Source: Auriscalpium vulgare
Taxonomy: Eukaryota > Basidiomycota > Agaricomycetes > Russulales > Auriscalpiaceae
DNA: 64,000 bases
NCBI GenBank assembly: GCA_019915015.1
Contig: JAHBBC010000033.1
Location: 124,001-188,000 of the forward strand
Direction: 5' to 3'
Positions 1-10,359 of this stretch are shown in pieces. The position numbers were made by a program, and so were the translations under genes. A model generated the notes under the pieces. The model had not been told where the DNA came from. It was given only the letters and a program-made list of their open reading frames with translations, and made no database searches. Positions within the stretch are counted from its first letter, which is position 1. The number at the start of each line of letters is the position of its first letter.

Positions 1-153
1 CGCGAATTATATCCCGATATTCGAATGTGCCGGACTCCATACTTATGCGACAGGGATTCCAAGGCCGACACGAACGGTGCGCCGTTGTCCGTGACCACTT
101 CTCGCAGGGCGCCCCACCGGCACAAGACGTCTTCGAAAATCCATTTCGCGATG
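1..153 (-). CDS. Integrase core fragment, distal part of the gypsy pol gene
   Basis: The minus strand from 153 to 1 reads a typical retroviral-type integrase catalytic core. A TDNGAPF motif carries the second catalytic Asp, preceded by RWGALREVV and followed by a helix leading into HIRISGYNS. It continues the frame of the pol ORF that stops artificially at 4325 because hAT sequence follows base 4382. The third catalytic Glu and the C-terminus lie beyond the left edge of the window. The role is insertion of the cDNA copy into the host genome. The fragment is open with no stop. Confidence 0.9.
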
Positions 154-161
154 GCGTCCGC
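154..161. repeat. Target-site duplication of the hAT element, left copy (GCGTCCGC)
   Basis: The eight bases are identical to 4374-4381 on the other side of the element. In the uninterrupted retrotransposon this sequence would occur once, encoding part of an Ala-Asp-Ala stretch of integrase. Confidence 0.95.
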
Positions 162-698
162 TAGTGTTGCCGGAATACGATGCGCCTTAAGGTCGATACA
201 ACGATAATATCACATTATGCCCATACGTGGAACCTTAATGTCACATCAATACACCTTAAGGCCAGTCGGCAAATTCCGTGATGCACAGCACCTGATGCGA
301 CGCGCGATATGCAGAGGCTGCCCTTCCTCCGACAACACTCATCCCTCCTCACCATTGTCGTCTACGCCTCTCCTTGAATCCCAACGTGCGCTCGGGGGCC
401 CAAGCTCTGCCCGTAACCATGTCGTCATGCACCACCAGCGGCTCCATCGATCATTGTCGGCTCGGCTACTCTGAAGATGACTGCGGGGCGGGCGGCGGCG
501 GGACAGGCTCGTTGAGGGTTAGCGGCGGTGGGGATGCGAGCATCTGTTAGTTGGAAAGATGGAGCTGCATGATATCAGAGGTATTTACCCGACATTTTCT
601 TCGACATTGTACTCCACTGTGTAGTACTTAATGTCACTTGCTGTCCCTGTCATCCATCGAGCGCAACCTCGTCCGCGCGACATCCTACGCCACTGCCA
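162..698. other. 5' non-coding and subterminal region of the hAT element
   Basis: No ORF here resembles a protein. The first ~100 bases contain repeated CCTTAAGG / ACCTTAA words (near 186, 232 and 252) that recur in inverted orientation near the right end (about 4295-4345). Subterminal repeats of this kind are usual transposase-binding sites in hAT elements; binding here is inferred. Confidence 0.5.
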
Positions 699-3600
699 AT
701 GGCACTTTGGCTCTTTATTCTCTATTTCATTATGGCGTCGCTCTGCTCGTGCGGAGACCGCGCAGCATGCGCCGGTGTATGCCGCCGAGCTGCCGCTCAA
801 CCCGCCCATCCTATCACATCCTCACCTTCGTCTGGCCCAACATCTTATTCCTACCCGTATCCGGGTGCAGTTCCGCCGCACTCCACCCCTCAACTTACCA
901 GTTACTCCGATTTCTGGACCGAGTTCAACTCTCCCTCCGCGCCATCCACACTCAATTCCACCATACCTCTTGGATCGCGACAGGGCCCCCATCGTCCATC
1001 TACCCCACCACAGATTATTCTGGGTGATTCTACTAGCTCCGTCAACAATACACCGTCAAAGCGGAAACGGTCAGGCGACAAGTCCGCACATCATGCACGC
1101 AAACGCGCCAAAGGCCCATCCAACTCCCAGCTCTCCCCAGTGCTCACCCATGCTATCACCGCCACATCCGGGGCCCTTCCAACTGCGCCAGCAGTGCACG
1201 GTGTCGGTCCGCCTGTGGCACTCGACGTCGGTGCGGTGTCTTCAATACCTCGTGCATCGCAACCTGTCCCCCGCTACCAGTCCTTACTGCAGAAGAGCAA
1301 GGACTCCACTGCAAACGCGACGGACGTCTGGTATTTTGTACGGCCTCTGGACACCGACTCCCAGCCTTCTTCGCTCCCCGAAACGGAGCCGATCCTGACT
1401 TCGCGGCCGAAGAGGGCGAAGTATGTCGGCTGTCGATTGTGTTCGTACGTCTTCCACAGCGGTGCACGTATCTGTGCTTAAGTTAACGAGCGCCCGCAGG
1501 TTCCCGGACAACTGGCACGTCTGGAGCAATGAGAATTCTCAGACTGTCGCCATTCGCAAACATCTCAGGGGGAAGCACGGTTTGCTGTATTCGCAGACCG
1601 TGTTGAATGAGAAACTCAAAGGCTGGGACCAGCCTGGAGGGCCTATGCATGAGAGTGACACGAGCCGCACATACGTGCGCCCAGAGTTTACACTGGACGG
1701 CTTCTACGAGCGGCTGATCCGCTGGATTGTTGTTGATGATCAGGTAAGTTCCTCAATTTCTAGCAGCGCCCGTTTTGGTTCCGTAGGCTGACGGAGTTTG
1801 TTACAGTCCATTGATGTCGTCGACTGCCCGGAGCTCCGGGACCTTCTACTTTACATCGGAACACATATCGACGACGCCGACCTCCCACATCGAACAAAGG
1901 TCACGGAGCTGATCATCGCTCGATTCAAGGTGGAATACGATGCTATGATCAAGGACATCCAGGTATGCTTATCATACTCTCTGATGCGGCTGTGCATTAT
2001 CTAACTCTGCTGCAGAATGCAGTTGGCCGCCACTCATACACCAGCGATATGTGGTCGCGCCGCAACCTCGAGGGATATATGGCAGTCACAATACACTACT
2101 GCTCTCGACTTCCCAATGGCAACCTGGTCTTAAAGTCTCGATTGATTGCATTTCGCAACATCCGCGGCAGCCACACGGGCGTCAACCTCGCTCAACAATT
2201 CCTCAAAGTATTGGACGAGTTTGGGATAGCAAATCGAGTACGTACTACAAGTCTGTGCACATCAGTCATCTGCTGAATTCACTCCGGCTCAGATTTGCAT
2301 GATAACTCTTGACAACGCGTCTACCTGCGCGGCTATGATGGGAGAGCTCGCGCGCCTTCTTAATGCGCGCGGGATACGTTTCGACGCTAATAAGAATCGC
2401 ATATGGTGCGGTACAACACATCTCCGTATGGGTACATTTTGCTTACTCGCGACCTATTCAAAGCTGCTTTCCCCACGTCGTGAATATCTCAGTTCAAGCT
2501 GGCCTCAAGGCGCTAACTGCTGTACCTGCGCGTTCGGCTGAGGAACGCGAGCGTGATTTGCAACGTCTGGACGAGACCGAGGACGAGGACGACACAATGT
2601 TCGACACCGACGATGAATATGGTACAGTTCTCGGCATGGATGTCGTTGCCTCAGCGCGGTCGCTGGTTGCTACCATCAGAGCTTCCGGACAACGACGGGA
2701 GCGCTTTGCCAATGCTATCACATCTGGTAATAGGCAAGGTTTGTTCAACCTCCGCAATCTGGAGCTTCTGAAAGACATGGACGTACGGTGGTCATCCACG
2801 TACATTATGATTGACCGTGTCATTGAACTTAATCCGGTGAGCTTTCCGTGCCTTGCTTCTGTATTTAAAAGCCTTCTAACATTGTTCACCAGGCAATTCA
2901 ATTTTTCCTCAATGAAGAAGACAATACAACGCTCGAGCAACATCGGCTGAGAGAAGTGGAGATGCGGATCCTCAACGACATCCGCGACTTCCTCTTCTGG
3001 CCTCATCAAGTCCAGGAACTCGTGTCTGCGGAGAAGACGCCTACGCTCTCCGTCGTGCTCTCCTTGTACGAGGATTTGCTCACGACACTGAAGGATCTCC
3101 GCGACACCGACCTGCGCCAGATATCCCACGGGATTGATGCCGCCATCAATAAACTCGAAAAGTACTTCCAGAAATCGCGGAAGAACGACATCTACGTGCT
3201 TGCCATGAGTGAGTTCTTTCACGCTGTTCTCTGCCTTGTATTTATTCGTTGAACTTAGCCCTCAATCCTTCTATGAAGCTTTCCTGGATTCAGCAGAACT
3301 GGACTGACACTGAGCATACTCATGCCCGTCAACGTGTCCGGGACACTGTGAGTCATCCGCATCGTATATTCTGGTTGAAGCTGACGCGCCTATGTATCAT
3401 AGATGCTTGAATTTCAACGTACTGCGCTTGCAACGCCGTCCACCAGTCCCTCGCGTGCGGTCCCTGGCCTCCGCCCCGTCCATCAACCTACAGCCTCGGC
3501 TGCTGCGCATCACCAGAACATGGGGAAGGCCGCGCTGCGCCGTCTCATGCGCGACAGAAGCTCGGAAAACGCGGCCCCGACTGTGGCTACCGAATCGCCG

Positions 3601-4108
3601 AGCATGATGTCTGCTGCAGAGATGGAGGCTCGTGCGCAGACCCTTGTTGAACAAGAGCTTCGGCGCTACGAGGCAGATGGGAAGGTCGACGATGACGATC
3701 TGGACCTCATGCAGTTCTGGCAGGTACGTTATTTGCTATGTCATCTCAGTCGTGATTGCTTACTGTAACTAGGTTCATAGGAGTGATTATCCTATGCTCT
3801 TCCGGATCGCACTTGATGTTCTGCCGGCACAAGCATCAGCTGTTCCGTGCGAACGCATCTTCTCGTCCAGCAAGGAGACGGATGCACTTCGGCGTGCCAA
3901 TCTGTCGCCGTACATGATGGAGGTCTTGCAGATCCTCAAGTATTCATTCCGTGCTGATCGTCTCGATTTCGGGGACAATTGGTCATCTTCTGAACAGGAT
4001 CTGCAGGTAGTGGACATCCCTGCGGAGACATTGCGCGGCCTTCTAGAGAGAGGAGAGGTTGCCGAGCTCTCCCGCCTGCTCAACGGGGCCTTGGCCCGTG
4101 GTAGTTAG
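699..4108 (+). CDS. hAT transposase, multi-exon
   Basis: The gene is spread over about ten exons with short introns. The N-terminal exon (from ATG 699, start uncertain) is Ser/Pro-rich with a basic nuclear-localisation stretch (KRKR...ARKRAKG). It is followed by a BED-type zinc finger split by an intron: CxxC near 1440, then W and HLRGKH near 1560. The catalytic region shows DMWSRRN near 2050, TLDNAST near 2305 and RWSSTYIM near 2790. The C-terminal hAT dimerisation block (FWQ...YPMLFRIALDVL...PCERIFSSS) covers about 3720-3960. The stop is at 4108. The protein would excise and reinsert the element by cut and paste. Exons near 1806-1962, 2014-2236 and 2293-2405 all join in frame through plausible GT/AG sites. 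No disabling change was seen, but I could not test every splice. Confidence 0.87.
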
Positions 4109-4373
4109 GATGTAATCTTTTCATACCTATGATTATTGTATATACTTATTTGTGACTCTACTATGCGGGCTCAACACCGTCCTGGCGTTACTGCGGCGAG
4201 CCTGCTCTCGTCGACTCGACAGCGTGGCAGCCCGAGCTTGTCGCCGGCCGGTTCCCGTGGCACGAGCCTGCGCTGGTGGAGCTGTGGAGCGTGCTTTAAG
4301 GTAGCTTGATACCACCTTGATGTGTTACCTAAGCTGCCTTAAAGCCGTATCGTATTGTATTCCGGCAACACTA

Positions 4374-4381
4374 GCGTCCGC
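4374..4381. repeat. Target-site duplication of the hAT element, right copy (GCGTCCGC)
   Basis: Identical to 154-161. It directly follows the inverted end ...CAACACTA of the hAT transposon. Confidence 0.95.
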
Positions 4382-7261
4382 CGTCTCCGCCCTTAGCATT
4401 CTCCACTCTGGATAGTGGGTTACGGAGCAGCGTCCTTGCACGATGTATTTGAATCCGCCGCTTGCTGGCATATGCATGGTGTCAGCATACATCTTTGCGA
4501 AAAGGTTCGCCGGCGTTGCCACCGTTGGCGGTATCAGGCTGTGGCGAACTAGTCGGGTTTCGCAAATATGGCACGTTCTCACCCACCAGGCCACGTCTGC
4601 GTCCACGTATGGCCACCAGAAACGCTCCAACAGCATCATCCGCGTCGCGTAGACGCCTTTGTGTCCGACATCGTCATGAGCTGCTTTGAGGACCGCGATA
4701 CGTCGGTCTCCTCCCAGCACGAGTTGGTGCCTGCCTTGGTGGTGCCTTTTGAAAAGGCGGTCCCCATCCTTGAAGAACTGGAGCGCGTATCGAGCGAAAC
4801 GAGCGAACTGTTCGTCGGTCAAGTCCGCCGGCCGCGCCAGGGTCCCTAACCAGTCCCTGACTAGTTCCAGCCGCTTGTCAGCTTCATGAGCCTTGTCTGA
4901 TCTGGGAACATCGCGATACGTCGCGTCCTGTACTGGTGCGGGTTGCATTTGGACCGTAGTTGCCCAGACGTCGGCCGGTTCATCGTGGGAGCGCCGGGCC
5001 TCCTCGCGACGTATCGCGTCCTGGCTTGAACCAGCCCCATGTTCGTCTGGTATGCTTCCTGGCCCCGTCCATCCATCTTGCCGTCGCGAGGCTCTCTCTT
5101 GCGCTGTCCTCGGGACTACCATGTTTACGATATGTGCGAAACCATACACCGCATCAACCCAGTCGTCGAAGTCGTCTTCCTGTTCCAGAGCGTCTCCTGG
5201 TTGCCTACGCCTCCTGGATAGGCCGTCGGGCCCGTGGAAGAGTCCCGGCACGTGCACTAGCTCAAAATGGAACATCAGGATGCCTATAATCCACCTGTTC
5301 ATACTGGCCGATGGCTCGAGGTCAGGATTTTCCAGCATGCCTTTGATATACCTGGCGTCGACCTCAATGGTCAGGTTCCTCACCCCTATCAGGTAGACTT
5401 TAAGGGCCCGCAGGGCTCGAAAAAGACCATAGAGCTCCAGCTTGGGCTGCGAGAACCGCGCTTCGCGATCGTTTAGCGCGATGCTACCAAATCGAGAATA
5501 TCGGCGTCTCTTCCTGTCTTGGGGAACGTTGGGGTCCGCCTGACTCAATAGGAAACCCACCGCGATGTACGAGGTGTCTACCGCTAGGATCACGGGGGCC
5601 TCCGACGTGTAATCAATCGGTAGGAGCGCTGGTGATGCGAGGACTGCCTCCTTGAGGTCCTCCATAGCTCGCGACTGTTCGGGTCCCCATTCGAACGGGA
5701 CGTCCTTCCTCGTCAGGTGTGTCAAGGCATGGGCTCGGTGCGCAAAGTTACGGATAAAGATGCGCAGGACTCCGACTGTCCCCAAGAAAGCCCGTACGTC
5801 TGAGAGGTCCGTGCACGGCCCCCAATTGCGAATCTTCGCGACCTTTTCTTCGTCTGCCATCCTTCCTTGCGGTGTGCAGCGGTGCCCTACCACGTAGAAT
5901 TCTGGTACGCACAGCTGTGATTTCCATCCTGAGAACGTGCCATGACAGTAGCGCATTCGTTGGACTACCCTGTTAACGTTGTTAAAGTGTTCCCATACGA
6001 ACCGCCTTATGCCGTTGTTGCCGGGGATCGTTTCGTATCCTCCGCCTTCCGTCCTGTAGTCCGAGTCCGGCCCCTTCAGGGGGACGTCGTCTATAAAAGG
6101 CACCGTAATATGCGGGATTTCCGGTTGGAGAATAAAGGTCACGTCGTCGTGGAAGATCGGGACGGAATTCGTCCACCCCATAGGCAGGGTCACCAGCCGT
6201 TTTGCGCCGTACGGCGTCTGGAAAGTCGTGAGGTCCCTTGAGGCTTCATCTAGTCTCCTTTCGTCATAGCCCACGTAGAGGTCCAGAATTCCCCCGCACG
6301 GCCGCCCCGCAAACTGCTCCGCCAAATGATCTGGGAAGGGGGGTACTCCTGAGTGCGCGATGGTCACCGCATTCAGGGGTTCCAGACTATGGACTATACG
6401 GAGGCTGGTCCCGTCCTTCTTAACCACACAGAACCACCTAGAGCGGTACGACGAGTTTGAGTCCTCGTAGACTCCCGCGGCGATCTTGGTCTTGATGAGC
6501 GCCATGACCTTGTCGTATATCCCTGGCGGAATCGGAATATTTCGCTGAACCCACGGCCGATGCGGAACTACTGGTATTGTGACGGGGGGGAAGAAGTCTT
6601 CTCGAAAGCGCCCCCGCTCCGAGTCGTCCCAGGCAAATGCCTCGTTTTGTGCGCACATAAACGCATGCATGAGCTTCCTTTCTTCCGGCCATAGGAAATC
6701 TCCGTCGTGGACTCGGTCAAATTGTTCGCGACGTTCCGCGGTGTACCTTCCCGTGGGTACGAAGTCCGGTGGCTTCTCTGGGAGCGGCGGCATATCCGCC
6801 AGGGGGTCCCCTCTGATCTCTCTGAGGATCCGGAAGTGCTCCGGCAGGTCCGTACGAATGGGCTTTACCTTGAGGTGTGCTGGCTTGTAACGCTTCTTCG
6901 TGGCCGCAAAGACTTCGCGCTGCATCGCGGTCGGCTGTAGCTCACCTCTGTCCGTTTCCTCCTCTCTTTCTCTCCCACTCTCGCCGTCTCCCCAGTCTGC
7001 CGCCGTCCAAATAAACGTCCCTGCTCTTGCTCGTTCCTCCTCTTCCTCTCCTTCTTCCGCTCGCTTCGCGAACACTCCCGCGTATTCCTCCGGTAGGTCG
7101 CACACTGACAAATAAGCTGACTGCACATCTTCGATTGTAGGCGAGGATTCGAGGTACACCAGGGATTCCATTCTAAGAGTATCAGGCTTATCGGGCTCGA
7201 ACCCCACGACCAGCCCTACCTCCTCCTGGTCCTCCAACAAATCCTCTAGTCGCGAAAACCC
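4382..7261 (-). CDS. gypsy Pol polyprotein: reverse transcriptase, RNase H, integrase N-terminal part
   Basis: This ORF is entered by -1 frameshift from gag rather than from its own ATG; the first codons after the slip site contain no ATG. In order, reading down the minus strand: RT with LPMGWTN and the FIDD catalytic box (about residue 380), an RNase H domain with AVDTSY, the KLELYGLF block and VDARY, then the integrase zinc-binding region (HDDVGHKGVY...CHIC). At 4381 the reading runs into the inserted hAT and stops at 4325 within foreign sequence. The true gene resumes at 153. The protein copies the element RNA into DNA and integrates it. Domains are complete up to the insertion point, with no internal stop. 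Confidence 0.93.
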
Positions 7262-10200
7262 TCCACCCCCTGCTTCTGGGTTCGCGAGATGCGCTTGCGG
7301 CCGCGTGGAATAGTGGGGATTGACGCCATGACTCCCGTGTTTGGGTCCGTGATCGTGATTGTCTGCCTCTCGTCTGCAAAGTTTTGCACGGTACTTCCCG
7401 TGAGAACGTCAAAGGGCCTCCCCAGGAGCATGTCGTACGCCGGGTTGCGGATGATATGCACCTGTACGTATAGCGTTATACCCCCAATCTTCATCGGGAC
7501 GTTTCTAGCCAGGCCTAGCGACCTATCGCGACTTTTGTTGGCCGATATCATATCCAGGCGAACGTTCGGATCGTAATGCAGCCCGAGGTAATGGCATACG
7601 TCCTCGGACATGGAAATAATCTGCGACCCGGGATCCACGACTGCCTCGATGTGCGCTTGGTTGTCGACTAGTGGCAAGATCGAACGGAGGGCCAGCGATT
7701 CCTTGGCGACTTCCAACGGCTCAGGGTCTGGTTCCCCTTCTCCTGCTTCTCCTAGATCTCCCATCAGAACCTCCACAATGACTTCTCCTACACGCGTCCC
7801 CTCGGGCAACTCCGTTGGCTGGTGTCCCAGGGCTTGCAGAAAGGTTTCGGGCATATGGTCCGCGAATCCCCTCACCACCTTCTCGTCCTCTCCTTCCCCT
7901 TCGTCCTGGTCAAAGTCGAACGGAAAGAGCTCTGGTTCGCTTTCCACCATCGCCTGGACTACTGGTACTCTTGCCTCGTTTGGGACCCGCTTAGGGGTCA
8001 CCACGTTGCGAACCTGAGCGCGTACTTCCGGGGCAATGGACATGAGCTCCCTCTGTGTCAAGGTGACCTCCGCATTCATGGCCCTCTCATAAACCTTACT
8101 TGCTATTACGGGGTCGCGGACCGGGGCGACCTTATTGTATGCTGGGTCCGCCTTGCGCTGCCCCGCGCTTCGCTGGTAACTTGCCGGCCCTATGTACGTC
8201 GCGTCGGGCACCTTCGCGAAAGGGTGGATCGGAGGTGTTAACGGCTCCTCACCCGCTGTGGTGTCTTCGTCGGCCTGCCTTTGTTTGTCTGCGCTATCCC
8301 CAGTCTCCCCTGGTCGGTCGACGGCCTCCGGCTCGAAGGAAACCTGCTTCTTGGCTTGCGTAAACGGCTTCCTTTTCGGAATGACCACCTCTGGAACTCG
8401 TCGCGATCTTTCGCGCTCGCCAGGCAGCAGCCCTATTGCCTGGGGAAACTCGCCCGCGTCCAGTGCGGCCTGCCGGCGTTCCTTCTGAGCTTGCCTTTCC
8501 GCTCGGGCCGTCAGGAGCACTGCCATCTCCTGCTGGAGCTCCGTCATTCTGTCTTCGTCGGTCAATTGCGGCGTCAGTTGGATTAGGCCGGCGACCGTCT
8601 GCACTTTGGCCGGCACTGGCTCGTAGTCCATCGTCGTCAGCATCATGGCTTCTGACTGTCCGTGTTGATTCCCGGCGTAGTACGCATCCACACGCTGCTT
8701 CAGCGGGCCTTCTCCTAGCGGGATAAGTCCTCCACCCTTCAGAACGACCCGGTTGTTGTGGTCCCTAGATACGCGACCCGTCGCGATGTAGTCCTGGACC
8801 ACCATACATTCCCTGACGAAGTGCCCCGTTTGGCCGCAGAAAAGGCATCCTGACGGCCCTCCCTGTCCGCCTTGATTTCCTTGCGTGGCGCGCGGCTGTT
8901 GAGTTCCCGAGGTACCCCCATAACCCCTCTGACCTCCGCCGTTCCCCTGGTTGACGAGCATCCGCGCGAACTGTTCGGCAACCGCGGCTTTGATTGCTTC
9001 TTGAAACTGTTCTATTTTGATTACAGGCTCCGTCGTTGCAACCACCACTGCCGGTCCTGCGCTGACCGCTGGTACGATTGAGGGAGTGCCCCTCAGCTCG
9101 TACTCTCCTGCCTCTAGCACGTCGGCCATGGGGTACGGTGTTTCTTTATCGTGGTCCGGCAATTTGATCTGCAGTCTCGTCGCCACCCTGTTCATGAGGC
9201 TGTCCTGGAAAGCGCGAAGGAACGCGATATCGCGCTCACGGGTCGAGATCCTGCTTTTCTTAACCAGGAAGTCGGTGATCGCGAAGAACTGCCGATAGAA
9301 TTCGCTGAGCTCGCCGCCGGACGCAATGCCCAGACGGTACCGACTGCCTACGAGCGCGTCCATGTCCGCGATGGTATACTTGCGGTCCTCATCGGCTCCC
9401 GGGTACAGTTTAACAATGGCGTCCTGAAAGTCTTGGTAGGTCTTGGTGGGATCCTTAAACTCCGGCCTCGCTTCCCACTCCTCAGCCGTCGCGACGTCTA
9501 GGTAACGCACTGCATGGCCCTTCTTCGCCGTATCATCCGCTAGTTGAGCCCGGGCGAAGAGATGGTTTAGCTCGTCGAAGTAACGCGGTAACTCGCGGGC
9601 CTTCTGATTGAAAGACGGTGCGTTGCGGTCCCCGCGGGTAGGCATTGCGACTGGCGCGACGTTGGGCTGAGGCGGTATTGCCTGTTGTCCGCCGCCTCCC
9701 CCTCCTCCACCGCCTCCGCCTCCGCCGCCGCCTCCTCCACCCGTTCCTGTTCCTTGTTGCTGTGTACTCATTCCTGACTGTGTTGGCGACTTTGGGTTGC
9801 TGGGGTTCGAACGGCTTGATGGAGCTTCTTGGGGATTGTTACTAGCTTCCGCGACGTTTCGCGAAGTCCTATCTTGTAAGGAAACGGCCCGTCCCCATCC
9901 CGGACTGACCCGTTCGTTCCTCGAGCATTCCCCTTCCGGATCATGCCGTGTGTGATGGTCGCTATCGCCACCATCAGAATTCAGAAGCAAACCTTCTAGT
10001 CCCTCGATCGTGACGCGATCCCCTCCTGTGATCAGGGACCTAGGGTCCTCTCCGGCGCGTCGGATCTCCCTACTGAGGGTCGGTCCATGCGGATCCTCTT
10101 CTTCTGATGGCAGACTTGATAGCGATGAGACTTCCCCCTGTTCGTCTTGTGGTTCCTCGATTTCTGCCTCTATGGCCGCCTGTCGCGACGTATTGCGAGC

Positions 10201-10269
10201 GTCCGCCCTCGTGGTCCTCTGCGGCTGTGTTCGCGTTGGGAGGTGGGCTATCTTGGGTTTCGGCGCCAT
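7246..10269 (-). CDS. gypsy Gag-protease polyprotein
   Basis: The ORF has 1007 codons from a clear ATG at 10269. It has an acidic, disordered N-terminus and a run of glycines at about residues 176-194. A retrotransposon Gag capsid-type domain follows (LPRYFDELNHLF...VRYLDVATAEEWE..., about 220-400). A CCHC nucleic-acid-binding knuckle CLFCGQTGHFVREC lies near residue 475 and a retropepsin-type aspartic protease centred on VDPGSQ near residue 876. Fusing protease to Gag and placing RT in the -1 frame is an arrangement seen in other gypsy elements. The stop (7246-7248) lies two codons after the slippery heptamer GGGTTTT, so most ribosomes would make Gag-PR and a minority Gag-PR-Pol. Confidence 0.93.
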   Translation of the reverse strand: MAPKPKIAHLPTRTQPQRTTRADARNTSRQAAIEAEIEEPQDEQGEVSSLSSLPSEEEDPHGPTLSREIRRAGEDPRSLITGGDRVTIEGLEGLLLNSDGGDSDHHTRHDPEGECSRNERVSPGWGRAVSLQDRTSRNVAEASNNPQEAPSSRSNPSNPKSPTQSGMSTQQQGTGTGGGGGGGGGGGGGGGGGGQQAIPPQPNVAPVAMPTRGDRNAPSFNQKARELPRYFDELNHLFARAQLADDTAKKGHAVRYLDVATAEEWEARPEFKDPTKTYQDFQDAIVKLYPGADEDRKYTIADMDALVGSRYRLGIASGGELSEFYRQFFAITDFLVKKSRISTRERDIAFLRAFQDSLMNRVATRLQIKLPDHDKETPYPMADVLEAGEYELRGTPSIVPAVSAGPAVVVATTEPVIKIEQFQEAIKAAVAEQFARMLVNQGNGGGQRGYGGTSGTQQPRATQGNQGGQGGPSGCLFCGQTGHFVRECMVVQDYIATGRVSRDHNNRVVLKGGGLIPLGEGPLKQRVDAYYAGNQHGQSEAMMLTTMDYEPVPAKVQTVAGLIQLTPQLTDEDRMTELQQEMAVLLTARAERQAQKERRQAALDAGEFPQAIGLLPGERERSRRVPEVVIPKRKPFTQAKKQVSFEPEAVDRPGETGDSADKQRQADEDTTAGEEPLTPPIHPFAKVPDATYIGPASYQRSAGQRKADPAYNKVAPVRDPVIASKVYERAMNAEVTLTQRELMSIAPEVRAQVRNVVTPKRVPNEARVPVVQAMVESEPELFPFDFDQDEGEGEDEKVVRGFADHMPETFLQALGHQPTELPEGTRVGEVIVEVLMGDLGEAGEGEPDPEPLEVAKESLALRSILPLVDNQAHIEAVVDPGSQIISMSEDVCHYLGLHYDPNVRLDMISANKSRDRSLGLARNVPMKIGGITLYVQVHIIRNPAYDMLLGRPFDVLTGSTVQNFADERQTITITDPNTGVMASIPTIPRGRKRISRTQKQGVEGFRD
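7255..7261 (-). promoter_or_regulatory. Programmed -1 ribosomal frameshift site (GGGTTTT)
   Basis: In the gag frame the codons read gag ggt ttt cgc gac tag, so the heptamer is G GGT TTT, a perfect X XXY YYZ slippery sequence in the correct phase. Slipping back one base reads ggg ttt tcg cga cta gag and leads straight into the long pol ORF. No pol ATG is needed. A downstream stimulatory structure was not evaluated. Confidence 0.8.
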
Positions 10270-10339
10270 GTTGATCAGCGACCGGGTGCCGTCTACGAGG
10301 CTGATTTTAAAGCTCGAACACGATCGTCATCACCATACC

Positions 10340-10357
10340 CCTCGCGGTGGGCTCCAA
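10340..10357 (-). other. Candidate tRNA primer-binding site
   Basis: On the minus strand, two bases after the LTR end, comes TGGAGCCCACCGCGAGGG, which begins TGG as required for pairing with the CCA end of a tRNA. I could not match it to a particular tRNA. A second TGG-starting candidate lies at about 10318-10335. The true site is uncertain. Confidence 0.35.
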
Positions 10358-10359
10358 AA

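Larger units (their letters stand above)
162..4373 (+). mobile_element. Complete hAT-superfamily DNA transposon
   Basis: The ends are matching 17-bp inverted repeats: TAGTGTTGCCGGAATAC at 162-178 and its complement at 4357-4373. The flanks are identical 8-bp direct repeats, GCGTCCGC at 154-161 and 4374-4381. An 8-bp duplication and ends beginning TAGTGTTG are hallmarks of hAT. The 4212-bp interior carries one long intron-containing transposase gene on the plus strand with the hAT signature motifs. Several CCTTAAGG-like words lie just inside both ends and may be transposase-binding sites. The insertion lies in gypsy pol. Nothing obviously broken was seen, so mobility is plausible but unproven. 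Confidence 0.95.

Noticed and set aside
631..1398. 255-codon ORF overlapping the first hAT exon in another frame
   Set aside because: The frame starting at 699 carries the basic signal and leads into the BED finger; the other frame leads nowhere.
2494..3222. 242-codon minus-strand ORF inside the hAT element
   Set aside because: It lies antisense to transposase exons that carry the conserved hAT motifs.
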